Source: Bacteroidales bacterium UBA3824 (GTDB taxonomy: Bacteria > Bacteroidota > Bacteroidia > Bacteroidales > UBA3824). Taken from it: DNA of 48,369 bases. A program made the translations under genes and the position numbers. Shown here one piece after another: positions 25,763 to 35,606 of this stretch. The stretch spans positions 1-48,369 of the forward strand of contig DGIK01000095.1 in NCBI GenBank assembly GCA_002393195.1, read 5' to 3'. Numbering within the stretch: position 1 is the stretch's first letter; every line of letters starts with the position of its first letter. A model generated the notes under the pieces. The model saw nothing but the letters and a program-made list of their open reading frames with translations, was not told the DNA's origin and ran no database searches.

Positions 25763-26922
25763 TCAAAGACATACCTCTAATTAAAGCGTTAATCAGTGTA
25801 GTTCTGGTTAACGCTTTGGTTGTTTGTGCCTCTGCCCAAAACGCTCATCTTTCCAAATGGCTTTTTTGCAATGAATACTATTTGGATTTTGGACAAGACA
25901 AAGTACAAGTAAAGAAATTGGACAATCCATATACAAGGGGAATGAATGTTGCGTGGTATCTTGATGGAAATGGCAATATTGGGCTTGAAACAAGGGACGG
26001 GGAAATCTATAACAAAGACGGCGAAAGTATTGGTGAATATGACAGTCGAAATTATTCGAGAAGCGTTTATTTTGTGCCGCTTAATAAGAATGTGGTGTAT
26101 TGTTTTCGAAAAAAAATATATAAAATTGATTTGTTAAACAATGCAATTGCTGGTGTTTATGACAACCCTTGTTCAAATAATAATTACGCAGTGGTCAAGA
26201 GTTCAGATTGTAGTCGGACGTGGCTCTTTGACGTAAAAAATAGTGTTGTCTCCAAGTATAATCTTACAGATAATGGTATCGAAAAAACTGACTACCAATA
26301 TGTCTTGCCTGTGACCACAAAAAATGGTTTTGAGAATGATAATTGGTGTTTGAATTTTTCAAAAAATTGTGATTTTTTTACTCTGTCGTATATAAAATCG
26401 CACGACAAGAATCCACAAGTTTTTTTTGGAAAGTTCGACCGTCTGAATGGCATAATTACGGATTTGTATTCTTACACATTCCCTAACGACATCACAACAG
26501 TCAACAATTCGATTGTTGCCCCTGACGATTCACGAATATACTATATGGTTTTGAGGGATGTTAGCAATATATTCCAATCAAAGTCCTACTATGAATACTT
26601 TGAAGTTCCCATCGTTGATGGCGAGCCGATGTACGATATGGGCAAAAACATACACGCATACGAACAAAGAGGTGGTCATTCTATATGTGATATGCTTTAC
26701 GGTCCAGACAATAGAATATACTTGATGAATTATGCCAAAAAGAGGATAGATGTGATTGAGATTCAAGAAAACAACGAAACCAAATTCACAGAAAGTTTTT
26801 TTGACGTTGGGTATGTTTTTTGGGACAATAGGTTGCATTTTCCAACAGATTGGCACACTGACAATCCGTGTCGGGAATACGAGCCTTGCAATGTTAAGGC
26901 CCCCGTAATTATATGTGAATAA
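25756..26922 (+). CDS. Secreted beta-propeller-like protein
   Basis: The ATG at 25756 overlaps the stop of the upstream gene (ATGGTAA), which indicates translational coupling, and gives a proper signal peptide (MVIKDIPLIKALISVVLVNA...CASAQ). The 388-residue product has repeated short beta-strand blocks with Asp/Gly/Asn turns (WYLDGNGNIGLETRDGEIYN, LLNNAIAGVYDN, DDSRIYYMVLRD, YGPDNRIYLMNYAKKRIDVI), as in propeller repeats at the N terminus of large Bacteroidota surface proteins. It lacks a type IX sorting domain. It may be a short or degraded form of that family. The function is unknown. Confidence 0.65.
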   Translation: MVIKDIPLIKALISVVLVNALVVCASAQNAHLSKWLFCNEYYLDFGQDKVQVKKLDNPYTRGMNVAWYLDGNGNIGLETRDGEIYNKDGESIGEYDSRNYSRSVYFVPLNKNVVYCFRKKIYKIDLLNNAIAGVYDNPCSNNNYAVVKSSDCSRTWLFDVKNSVVSKYNLTDNGIEKTDYQYVLPVTTKNGFENDNWCLNFSKNCDFFTLSYIKSHDKNPQVFFGKFDRLNGIITDLYSYTFPNDITTVNNSIVAPDDSRIYYMVLRDVSNIFQSKSYYEYFEVPIVDGEPMYDMGKNIHAYEQRGGHSICDMLYGPDNRIYLMNYAKKRIDVIEIQENNETKFTESFFDVGYVFWDNRLHFPTDWHTDNPCREYEPCNVKAPVIICE

Positions 26923-26958
26923 AAAAATCCGTGGGTTTTGACGCCCACGGATTTTTTT
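26921..26958. terminator. Bidirectional intrinsic terminator
   Basis: AAAAAAATCCGTGGG (26921-26935) pairs perfectly with CCCACGGATTTTTTT (26944-26958). It lies between the convergent propeller and esterase genes. Confidence 0.92.
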
Positions 26959-26979
26959 ATGTTATGTTAGTTAATCCGA

Positions 26980-28944
<1,965 letters not shown>

Positions 28945-28950
28945 TTATTC

Positions 28951-29613
28951 TTAGAATCCGTTGCCGTTCCACTTGATTACAAAGTCGGTCATCTTTTCGG
29001 CTTTGACGTCGTAGCCTTTGTACTTGATGTCGCGTCCTACTTTGGGGAGTTGTACGAAAGTCTCTGTGTCTTCGCCGATGATGCCAAAAATTTTATTGGT
29101 GATGTCGGCGCGGGGAGTGAGCGTGCCTTTTGCGGCGTTGTATTCGTAGAAGAATACGGCGCAGTTGGCGAAACACTCGCCGTCTGCCTTTACGCTTACG
29201 CCGAATAGTTTGTTGCCGTTAGGAAGATTCCAATACACGGCTTGGAGAATGTTTTCCCTTGTTATCACATCGCCTTTTTTGAAGTTGCCGTCTTCTTCCG
29301 CTGTAATCGACCACGAGCCGTAGATTTCAATGAAGCCGTTTTTGGGGGCGTAGTCAACCTTGTAGTCGCAAAGGCCTTGATTTTTGGTGTCGCCGGTCTT
29401 CTTGTAAGTGTCGAAGATTTCCGCAAAAGTGGTTGGGAACACCTTGCTCCACGCCGTGAATAGTTTCTCTACGACAGCATCCTGCGATGTGGGTACGGCG
29501 ACTGACTTCTCCCAATTGTCGCGGAGTTCGTCAACGTCGTAGTCGTAGATCTGTGCGCTTGCGGTGATTGTTGCAAATACCGCCAAGAGCGCGATGAGAA
29601 GGATTTTTTTCAT
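28951..29613 (-). CDS. Short secreted protein in the GH43/CE operon, paralogue of 23003-23599
   Basis: The ATG at 29613 gives a signal peptide (MKKILLIALLAVFATITASAQ) and a 220-residue product; the open frame extends upstream but that part is not protein-like, and an ATG at 29640 is the only other near alternative. It shares WEKSVAVPTSQ, VEKLFTAWSKVFP, APKNGF, AVYWNLPNGNKLFG and IKWNGNGF with the secreted protein at 23003-23599. It sits 18 nt upstream of the CE6-CE1 gene and 26 nt downstream of the GH43 gene, so it belongs to that operon. No catalytic motif is visible. Confidence 0.72.
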   Translation of the reverse strand: MKKILLIALLAVFATITASAQIYDYDVDELRDNWEKSVAVPTSQDAVVEKLFTAWSKVFPTTFAEIFDTYKKTGDTKNQGLCDYKVDYAPKNGFIEIYGSWSITAEEDGNFKKGDVITRENILQAVYWNLPNGNKLFGVSVKADGECFANCAVFFYEYNAAKGTLTPRADITNKIFGIIGEDTETFVQLPKVGRDIKYKGYDVKAEKMTDFVIKWNGNGF

Positions 29614-29639
29614 AGTTGTTTTGGGTTTTATGTTTGACA

Positions 29640-31283
29640 TTATTTCCCTTCGGCAAACCTGATGGTCTCCAATGTGCAGATGGATTTTTCTTTGGTTGTT
29701 GAAGAGAACAACAGATAAACGGCGTGTTTGCCGGTCAAATTGTTGACGCCGTCGAGTTTGATGGGCTGTTCGGCGGAGGTCTGCGGCATATCGGGGGTTA
29801 TCTTCAATGTGCCGACGCACTTGCCGCCTTGCTGTGTCCACGGACGATCGATATAAATATCAATCTGTCCTTCAATGCCTTGCGGTATCATACCGAGGAG
29901 GAGATAGACATTTTGTTTGCCATTGAGACCATCAAAATTGAAATACTTATAACCCACAATCGAGCCGTCGGTATTGTTGACAACGGGATTGATGTTGTTT
30001 TTGAGGGCGTAAGGCTCTTTGAGGTTGGATTCGGTGCCGTAAGCGGCGGCAACGTATGAGCCGTAAAATTTGTTGTTGGGCCAATTGTGTTCGGCGGTCT
30101 TGGGTCCCGTGTGCCAACAACAGATGCCGGCGGGATGTATGTCGGTGGGGTTCAAGCCGTTGACGCTAAAACCTTCTGACGTGTATTCGCCTTCGGAGAT
30201 TGTTACCTTGCCGCCTTTGCCTTCCTCCACGGTTACGGTGATTGGGGCGACCATTGCCTGACGTGAAAATTCGTTCAAGCCATTCTGACGGTGGTAAAAT
30301 ACCCACCATTTGCCGTTGATTTCACAAATAGAGCCGTGGGTGTTGCCGCTTACGTTTGCAGAAGCGAACACCTTGCCGTCGGGGTCTTTTTCACGTCCGC
30401 GACCGTCGATGATTGTTCCGCCGTAAGTCCACGGGCCTGTTGGGGTGTCGCTGTATGCGTAGGCGAGTGTGTAGTTGGTCTCAGGCAATCCGAAGTCGCC
30501 GTCGGCTGTCCAACGGCTGTAAATGAAGACGTATTTGTCTTTGATTTTGCGGATTGACGACGCCTCAAAGAATCTGAACACGCCCTCTTGGTTGCGTCCG
30601 GGTATCATATCCTCGATGATTTTTGCGCCCTTTTTGACGGTTGCCATAGTCTTGGGGTCGAGTTCGGCGGCGTATGAACGTTCAAATCCCCAATAGCCAT
30701 ACACTTTGCCGTCGTCGTCCACGAATACCGCCGGGTCAAATTTCAACACGCCGTCTGTGGTGTCGGGGTTTGCCTTGCTCCAATTGATGACTTCAAAGGG
30801 GCCGTCGGGGCGGTCGCTCTTGGCTACCATTCCATTTCTGCCGCCCACTTGGTTGTTAGGATAGAGATAATAGGTCTTTTTGCCGTCTTTCTCCACCATC
30901 GTGACGTCGGGCGCAAAGAGCACATCAGCCTCTTTTTGCGGCTCGCCCTTGCCGTTTTTGTCAACTTTGAGGATTACGCCGTCCATGCGCCAATGATTGA
31001 GGTCGTTGACGTCTGCCGACCACACCACTTGGTCGCGTCCGCAGTAGTTGGTTACCTCGATGTCGTGCGAGCCATATACATACACGCGGAATTTGCCGGG
31101 ATTGTCGGGGTCTTCAAAGACGTAAGGTTCGCCGTCGGGAATGTGGTCCCACAACGGGATGTAAGGGTTGCCAATGGTTGTGAGCGTAGTCGCAGGCGCG
31201 TCAAATTTGGGCGTATCCACCTGCCCTCCGCACGCAGCGAGCAAAGTAAGCCCGCCAACGAGTAATAATGTCTTGTCTTTCAT
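29640..31283 (-). CDS. Glycoside hydrolase family 43-type lipoprotein with C-terminal carbohydrate-binding-like domain
   Basis: This 547-residue protein has a lipoprotein signal (LLLVGGLTLLAACGGQ). A five-bladed-propeller GH43 catalytic domain spans about 40-350: IPDGEPYVFEDP, ADVLFAPDVTMV, LKFDPAVFVDDDGKVYGYWG, FFEASSIRKI, SGNTHGSICEINGKWWVFYHRQ. The acidic residues of DGEPYVFED, FAPDV and FFEASS are the expected base, pKa modulator and acid. The C-terminal 150 residues form a CBM6-like beta-sandwich. GH43 enzymes remove arabinose or xylose from hemicellulose; the exact activity is not resolvable. It is the first gene of a three-gene operon with the CE6-CE1 esterase. No SusC/SusD pair or regulator is adjacent. 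Confidence 0.87.
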   Translation of the reverse strand: MKDKTLLLVGGLTLLAACGGQVDTPKFDAPATTLTTIGNPYIPLWDHIPDGEPYVFEDPDNPGKFRVYVYGSHDIEVTNYCGRDQVVWSADVNDLNHWRMDGVILKVDKNGKGEPQKEADVLFAPDVTMVEKDGKKTYYLYPNNQVGGRNGMVAKSDRPDGPFEVINWSKANPDTTDGVLKFDPAVFVDDDGKVYGYWGFERSYAAELDPKTMATVKKGAKIIEDMIPGRNQEGVFRFFEASSIRKIKDKYVFIYSRWTADGDFGLPETNYTLAYAYSDTPTGPWTYGGTIIDGRGREKDPDGKVFASANVSGNTHGSICEINGKWWVFYHRQNGLNEFSRQAMVAPITVTVEEGKGGKVTISEGEYTSEGFSVNGLNPTDIHPAGICCWHTGPKTAEHNWPNNKFYGSYVAAAYGTESNLKEPYALKNNINPVVNNTDGSIVGYKYFNFDGLNGKQNVYLLLGMIPQGIEGQIDIYIDRPWTQQGGKCVGTLKITPDMPQTSAEQPIKLDGVNNLTGKHAVYLLFSSTTKEKSICTLETIRFAEGK

Positions 31284-31314
31284 ACGAATTAGATGTTAGT
31301 TGTTGTATTGAGCG

Positions 31315-31322
31315 CAAAGGTA
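31315..31322 (-). promoter_or_regulatory. Putative -7 element TACCTTTG of the GH43 operon
   Basis: The minus strand reads TACCTTTG, matching TAnnTTTG, 31 nt before the GH43 start codon. The -33 element is not clear. Confidence 0.5.
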
Positions 31323-31351
31323 GTATTTTTTTGGAAAAGTGAGAAAATTTA

Positions 31352-32788
31352 TTAAAACAAATCCTCCATCTTCACTTGCCGTTGCACGATTCCGCTGTAC
31401 ATATTGAATTTTACGCCGTAGGTGGTAATCAGCGTAAGATGAACGGTTTGCTTGGGTGAAAGGGTGGTTTTGAGGGTTTCGATGCGGTGGCGGAGTTTTG
31501 CGGATTCATCTTTGTCGATTTCGTATGGCGACGACGCAAACTTCATTTCGCAGAGGTTGACAACATTGTCGGCGCGAATTATCAAAAGATCTATCTGTGC
31601 ACCAGACGTTTCGCCACCCTTGACGTTCATCGCCGAAAATTTTGACTCCACGCCACCAATCTCCAACGCCCGGCGGATTTGCGCAATATGTTGAAAACAA
31701 ACTTCTTCAAACGCCACGCCGCGCCAATTTTCCATAATTTGCGCAGTCATATTGTCGGTCATAAAACTGCCGTTGCTTTGGTTTGGTTCGACGTATTTAA
31801 GCCAAAACAGGCAGAAATTGTCGGTGAGTTTGTAAGTATCGGACTTGCCCTTGCTGCCGTAAGGCTGATAGCGGACGATGAAATTGCTCTCTTCGAGTGC
31901 CGCAAGTGCCGACGTAAGCCCGCCGCCGTATGGAATTCCCGTTGCCTTGGAGATTTCGTCGCGAGAAAACCCACCGTGCCGCGTCGCCAAATGCCTGACA
32001 ATTTTTTTGGTGTCGTCGGCGTTGGCAAATACGGCGTTGAAAAGCCTATTGAACTCGTCTTTGAGCCGCGGATTGCTGCCAAAAAGAATCTTGTCGGCGT
32101 TTGCCTCAAAACTCATCCCTTTGCAGAAATAACTCAGGTAATAAGGTATTCCGCCAAATACCATATACGCCTGCACGATGTCATAGCGCGAGATTTCGAT
32201 GTCGGATTTTTTGAAAAACTCCTCACATTCGCCGAGTGTGAATGGCATGAGTTTTATCTCCGAAGTCAGGCGTCCATACAATCCGCCCTTGCTTCGCGAA
32301 ATATTTGACAATATCCACGATGCCGCGCTGCCACAGACAATCAACATCATATTGTCGCGCCCGCTGCACCATCCGTTCCAAAAATTTTCAAAAGCTGCCA
32401 AAAATCCCGACCTCGGCGTGTCCATCCACGGCAGTTCGTCAAAGAAGACCACCTGACGGCTACCGTTGTCGTGTTTTTGGAGCAATTGACGGAGTAGGAA
32501 AAATGCTTCTGCCCACGTTTTTGGCATAGAAACCCCTTCGAGCCCGCTGTCGAGGAGGTCGTAGTAAAAACTTTCCAACTGAGTTTTCATTCGGTTTTTG
32601 TCGCTGCCACCGTCCACGGGCGACACACCAGTATGCTGAAAAGTAAGCCTGTCTTTGAAAACTTGCTTTATCAAAAACGTCTTTCCCACGCGCCGCCGTC
32701 CATAGACCGCCACAAATTCGGGTTTGCCACTATTGTAGAGCCTTTCCAACTCTTCAATTTCGTTTTTTCTGCCAACAATCTTGCTCAT
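31352..32788 (-). CDS. Orphan AAA-type ATPase with PD-(D/E)XK-like C-terminal domain
   Basis: This 478-residue protein is a paralogue of 11370-12794. Walker A is GRRRVGKT (30-37), Walker B is QVVFFDELPWMD, and ENFWNGW and VCGSAASWI follow. The C terminus carries GAQIDLLIIRADNVVNLCEMK, again resembling an ID...E-x-K nuclease core. Its role is unknown. The gene stands alone, and its upstream region holds an elaborate inverted-repeat array (32798-32899) different in sequence from that of its paralogue. A -7 element (32809-32816) supports the start at 32788. Confidence 0.85.
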   Translation of the reverse strand: MSKIVGRKNEIEELERLYNSGKPEFVAVYGRRRVGKTFLIKQVFKDRLTFQHTGVSPVDGGSDKNRMKTQLESFYYDLLDSGLEGVSMPKTWAEAFFLLRQLLQKHDNGSRQVVFFDELPWMDTPRSGFLAAFENFWNGWCSGRDNMMLIVCGSAASWILSNISRSKGGLYGRLTSEIKLMPFTLGECEEFFKKSDIEISRYDIVQAYMVFGGIPYYLSYFCKGMSFEANADKILFGSNPRLKDEFNRLFNAVFANADDTKKIVRHLATRHGGFSRDEISKATGIPYGGGLTSALAALEESNFIVRYQPYGSKGKSDTYKLTDNFCLFWLKYVEPNQSNGSFMTDNMTAQIMENWRGVAFEEVCFQHIAQIRRALEIGGVESKFSAMNVKGGETSGAQIDLLIIRADNVVNLCEMKFASSPYEIDKDESAKLRHRIETLKTTLSPKQTVHLTLITTYGVKFNMYSGIVQRQVKMEDLF

Positions 32789-32797
32789 AATTCAATC

Positions 32798-32899
32798 ATA
32801 TTTTGCCGCAAATATATAAAAAGTATGAGAATTGGCAAAATATAATATACTATATTCTGCCAATTCTCGCAATTTTTATGGGAATTGGCAAAATATAAT
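32798..32899. promoter_or_regulatory. Array of GAATTGGCAAAATATA repeats upstream of the ATPase
   Basis: An 18-bp sequence starting GAATTGGCAAAATATA occurs identically at 32829-32846 and 32882-32899. GAGAATTGGCA (32827-32837) forms a perfect inverted repeat with TGCCAATTCTC (32858-32868), and the inner AATATA/TATATT extends it. A partial inverted copy, ATATTTTGCC, lies at 32798-32807 over the predicted ATPase transcript start. The array sits between the divergent ATPase and ncRNA promoters. Confidence 0.65.
32809..32816 (-). promoter_or_regulatory. Putative -7 element TATATTTG of the orphan ATPase
   Basis: The minus strand reads TATATTTG, an exact consensus match, about 20 nt before the start codon at 32788. 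It lies within the repeat array. Confidence 0.6.
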
Positions 32900-32926
32900 C
32901 AAAAATCACCACCCCCGAAAAAACTT

Positions 32927-32957
32927 TTTGCCCCGTTGAAAAAGTTTGTTACATTTG
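32927..32957 (+). promoter_or_regulatory. Promoter of the structured ncRNA
   Basis: A -33 TTTG (32927-32930), a 19-nt spacer and a -7 TACATTTG (32950-32957) exactly fit the Bacteroidota consensus. Transcription should start near 32964. Confidence 0.8.
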
Positions 32958-32963
32958 CAACGT

Positions 32964-33257
32964 TGCTTCCGCAAAACCGTGAAGGCGCGGGGCGATGAAA
33001 ATATATGTTAGGCGTTTATGACGCTATGTTTTTGACGTATTGGAACTTAGCACATTTCAATAATAATCGTACAGTCGAAAATGTGGCAGCGATAGACGAC
33101 CGTGGACGTGTAATATCGGTACGCGAAGTGTATTCGTGTGCCCGGATATTATACTCTTTACGGCGTTGGGGTTCGCTGTCCGATTCAACTGTACGGGTAA
33201 GTGCTAAGACCTCAATGCGTGGGAACGGGCAGAATATGAAATTCCACGCCTTTTTTG
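32964..33257 (+). ncRNA. Structured non-coding RNA of about 290 nt, family not identified
   Basis: The segment has its own promoter and an intrinsic terminator and can form nested long-range helices. CTTAGCAC (33046-33053) is fully complementary to GTGCTAAG (33201-33208). Inside it, CGTACAG (33068-33074) pairs with CTGTACG (33189-33195). Inside that is a long hairpin, 33108-33127 with 33133-33154: 20 pairs including three G-U, a 2-nt bulge and a 5-nt loop. A local GCGT/ACGC hairpin lies at 33012-33024, and CACATTT (33051-33057) could alternatively pair with AAATGTG (33079-33085). An 89-codon ORF (33005-33274) runs through it but resembles no protein I know and overlaps the terminator. I found no tmRNA, RNase P, SRP or 6S signature. 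A small XRE-type gene follows by 54 nt. Confidence 0.75.
33217..33256 (+). terminator. Intrinsic terminator of the ncRNA
   Basis: GCGTGG (33217-33222) pairs with CCACGC (33244-33249), extended by two inner pairs, and is followed by six T (33251-33256). Confidence 0.8.
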
Positions 33258-33310
33258 TGTCCGGTCTGAAATAGGGATTTCGTCAGACGTAGCATTTTTA
33301 TTTAGGGAAA

Positions 33311-33535
33311 ATGGCGCATATCGGCAACGAAATCAGAGAAGTTCTCAAACAACAAGGTCGCACGGTAACGTGGTTTGCCGAGCAACTCAACTGCAATCGT
33401 ACCAACATCTATAATATTTTCAAGAAAGAAGACCTTGACACGCAACTCCTTAAACGCATTTGCTTAATCCTCGACTACAACTTTTTCCAAGAAGTCTGCA
33501 CCGAAATCAACACCCAAGTGTCGAAAAATTCGTAA
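33311..33535 (+). CDS. Small XRE-type helix-turn-helix protein
   Basis: This 74-residue protein (MAHIGNEIREVLKQQGRTVT...) consists of a single lambda-repressor-like HTH, with WFAEQLNCNRTNIYNIFKKEDLDTQLLKRICLILDYNFF. Proteins of this size and sequence are common in Bacteroidota, usually as stand-alone DNA binders. It lies 54 nt after the ncRNA terminator on the same strand, so it is either read through from the ncRNA promoter or has its own. The DUF6140-like gene follows. Confidence 0.82.
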   Translation: MAHIGNEIREVLKQQGRTVTWFAEQLNCNRTNIYNIFKKEDLDTQLLKRICLILDYNFFQEVCTEINTQVSKNS

Positions 33536-33568
33536 CATTTTTGTCGAAATATTCGCTACGGGGAAGGC

Positions 33569-33599
33569 TTGGAGGATTCAATGATGGGGTTTAACTTTG
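33569..33599 (+). promoter_or_regulatory. Promoter of the DUF6140-like gene
   Basis: A -33 TTG (33569-33571), a 20-nt spacer and a -7 TAACTTTG (33592-33599) match the consensus; the ATG is at 33623. Confidence 0.65.
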
Positions 33600-33622
33600 C
33601 GGTGTAACAAATAACGAAAACT

Positions 33623-33841
33623 ATGGCACTATTTCAAGTTACTACCAAAAGGAAGAAATCGTGTAACGGCGTTCATTTGGAGCCGGGTATGTCCGTCCAA
33701 ATTGCCGTTACGAATGCGGTCAGTCCGCTTGTCAACAACCAACAAATGATTGTTGATGCGTTTATGCGTGTGTATGGCATTGACCTGCGGAAGGCAATGG
33801 CTTTGAGTACGATTGACTTGGATGTAGTGAAGGTAAATTAA
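33623..33841 (+). CDS. DUF6140-like small protein
   Basis: This 72-residue protein opens MALFQVTTKRKKSCNGVHLE and contains PGMSVQIAVTNAVSPLV and VDAFMRVYGIDLRKA. I recognise it as a member of a small Bacteroidota family that I believe is DUF6140; its function is unknown. It has its own promoter and lies 16 nt upstream of the membrane/coiled-coil gene, so it probably heads the following run of genes. Confidence 0.65.
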   Translation: MALFQVTTKRKKSCNGVHLEPGMSVQIAVTNAVSPLVNNQQMIVDAFMRVYGIDLRKAMALSTIDLDVVKVN

Positions 33842-33857
33842 TATAAAGAGTAAAATT

Positions 33858-35093
33858 ATGATTAGGTACAAGAAAGCAATATCAATAGTTATCACCATAA
33901 TTGTTGGGGCACTTATGGCATTCGTAACTTTACATTCGTTGTGGGTTACAGTTCCGTTTTTGCTTTGTATGATTGCAGGGTTTGATGATACTGATAATAG
34001 TAATATTTGCCTCGGTATTTTAGCAATTACATTAGATGTTATTGCATTTGTAACGAATGTGTGGTTCGGAGTAAGTTTTTTATTGGCGTGTATTTTATTA
34101 ATGGTGGGATTCAGACAATTGTGTAATGATGATTACTGTATCATAGGAATTGTATTGTTTAATATTGGTAATGCAATATGTGGTGAATTTGACATATTTC
34201 TATATGTGTTGCCGAGTATAATTGCAATTTTTCTTGTATTGTGGACTGTTCATTATAGTTGTGTTGATAATTATCTCCTATCAAAATTACCTATTGACGA
34301 ACAAATAAAAATTGCAAAAGAACGGTATAAGGAGGAGCCTTGGAAGAGTGGATATGAAGAACGGATACAAGAACTTAAAAATAAGAAGGTGGCACTTACA
34401 GCCAAGTCCAATGAAGAACGAGCACGCCAAGACCAAATTGAATTTAGAAAAAAATATGTCACCGAAGATATGGAGCGTATTGAAAAATTGCTTGGCGTAG
34501 GCAAATACGATAGGAAAAATATTATGAAAGGGAAATTCACTGTAAATGATGAAGTGTTTGACAATCAGCCTCTTCCATCAAAAATATTTTCACTGCAATT
34601 CTTTAATGATAATTTGCAAAAAACAATCAATGAGTACGTTGCAAAAGCCGACAATATAATTGGAGAGGCGTACAAAAGCGTATTACGTACCAATTCCGTT
34701 AACAATTTGTTTTGGAACTATGGCAGTATTTCGCAACAATATTACTACGAATTGAACCCTGTTGTTGCGGCAGCGTGTGATGCGTCTGTGAAGAAGATTT
34801 CGGCTTTTGTGCAGCGAAAGCAAGATATAATCAACAAGAATAACGCAGATATTGCGAAGTACAATCAGTTGATTCAGAAGTTGCAAAAACAATATGATGA
34901 CGAATTGGCATTGCAAAAAATAAAGGAACTCAACAAGGATGTAAATTCCCAAATGGAAGATATATCCGACATCGAAAACAAGGAAATAAAGAACTCCGAA
35001 TTCCAAAGTATTATCAGCGACATTGACCTCTTGGACAAGGAGGTCAACGAACGCAGACAATACGAAATTCAGTTCGGACAGATTGAAATATGA
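33858..35093 (+). CDS. Membrane protein with cytosolic coiled coil, unknown function
   Basis: This 411-residue protein has four to six TM helices in the first 135 residues (IVITIIVGALMAFVTL, LLACILLMVGF, FLYVLPSIIAIFLVLW). A cytosolic region with long charged helices follows, with strong coiled-coil character at about 165-205 and 335-400 (NADIAKYNQLIQKLQKQYDD). No enzymatic motif is seen. Codon usage is markedly more AT-rich than in the core genes. It is closely followed by three more unrecognised or weakly recognised genes. Its design (membrane anchor plus coiled coil) suits a scaffold or stress sensor, but this is inference. Confidence 0.7.
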   Translation: MIRYKKAISIVITIIVGALMAFVTLHSLWVTVPFLLCMIAGFDDTDNSNICLGILAITLDVIAFVTNVWFGVSFLLACILLMVGFRQLCNDDYCIIGIVLFNIGNAICGEFDIFLYVLPSIIAIFLVLWTVHYSCVDNYLLSKLPIDEQIKIAKERYKEEPWKSGYEERIQELKNKKVALTAKSNEERARQDQIEFRKKYVTEDMERIEKLLGVGKYDRKNIMKGKFTVNDEVFDNQPLPSKIFSLQFFNDNLQKTINEYVAKADNIIGEAYKSVLRTNSVNNLFWNYGSISQQYYYELNPVVAAACDASVKKISAFVQRKQDIINKNNADIAKYNQLIQKLQKQYDDELALQKIKELNKDVNSQMEDISDIENKEIKNSEFQSIISDIDLLDKEVNERRQYEIQFGQIEI

Positions 35094-35129
35094 TAGTTCA
35101 CTAATGTTTAACAATAAAACTTTTACAAA

Positions 35130-35519
35130 ATGACGTTTGACAACTCATTGCTTACATCGTTTTTGAACGACTGCAACATCAAGTACCAAGTTGAGGACGG
35201 TTTGGTCAGTTTTGAATATGACCAAAGGTTCTTTTGCGGAACAATCAGTAGTCTTGCACCCTTTGACTCGTGCTTGTCTATGATTTTGCCGGGATTGTGT
35301 GAGGTATCACCTTTCGATGCTAAAACATATTTGAAGTTCATCAACAAACTCAATGATGAAATGGACCTTGTTAAGTTCGTGCTCAACGAGCGAAACAATA
35401 GCATCTATGTGGAAGCATCTATACCACTTGATTCAAGTCCGGAATTGGACGACTTGGTTCCGGGACTTGTAAAGGTGCTTCTTGCTGCACACGACAAGTT
35501 CACCGCCGCACATCAGTAA
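35130..35519 (+). CDS. YbjN/type III chaperone-like small protein
   Basis: This 129-residue acidic protein (MTFDNSLLTSFLNDCNIKYQ...) has a predicted alpha-beta-beta-beta-alpha-beta-beta-alpha order. It carries VEDGLVSFEYDQRFFCGTIS, YLKFINKLNDEMDLVKFVLNE, NSIYVEASIPL and VKVLLAAHDKF. This is the pattern of YbjN or secretion-chaperone-like folds, which bind protein partners. No signal peptide is seen. The assignment rests on fold pattern only. Confidence 0.55.
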   Translation: MTFDNSLLTSFLNDCNIKYQVEDGLVSFEYDQRFFCGTISSLAPFDSCLSMILPGLCEVSPFDAKTYLKFINKLNDEMDLVKFVLNERNNSIYVEASIPLDSSPELDDLVPGLVKVLLAAHDKFTAAHQ

Positions 35520-35606
35520 CAAACAATCAGAAGAACCTGGGAAAGTCTCTTGAATGTTGGGTTTAAGGGACTTTTCTAAGATAATAACATAAAAAAATGA
35601 AAGAAT

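Noticed and set aside
32964..33257. tmRNA, RNase P RNA, SRP RNA or 6S RNA
   Set aside because: None of the universal signatures is present (no GAGGAAAGTCC, no GGAAGGAAGCAGCC, no tRNA-like end with a T-loop).
33005..33274. 89-codon ORF inside the structured RNA
   Set aside because: It has no protein similarity I recognise, its last codons cover the terminator stem and T run, and strong nested RNA helices explain the sequence better. I keep a dual-function RNA as a possibility.
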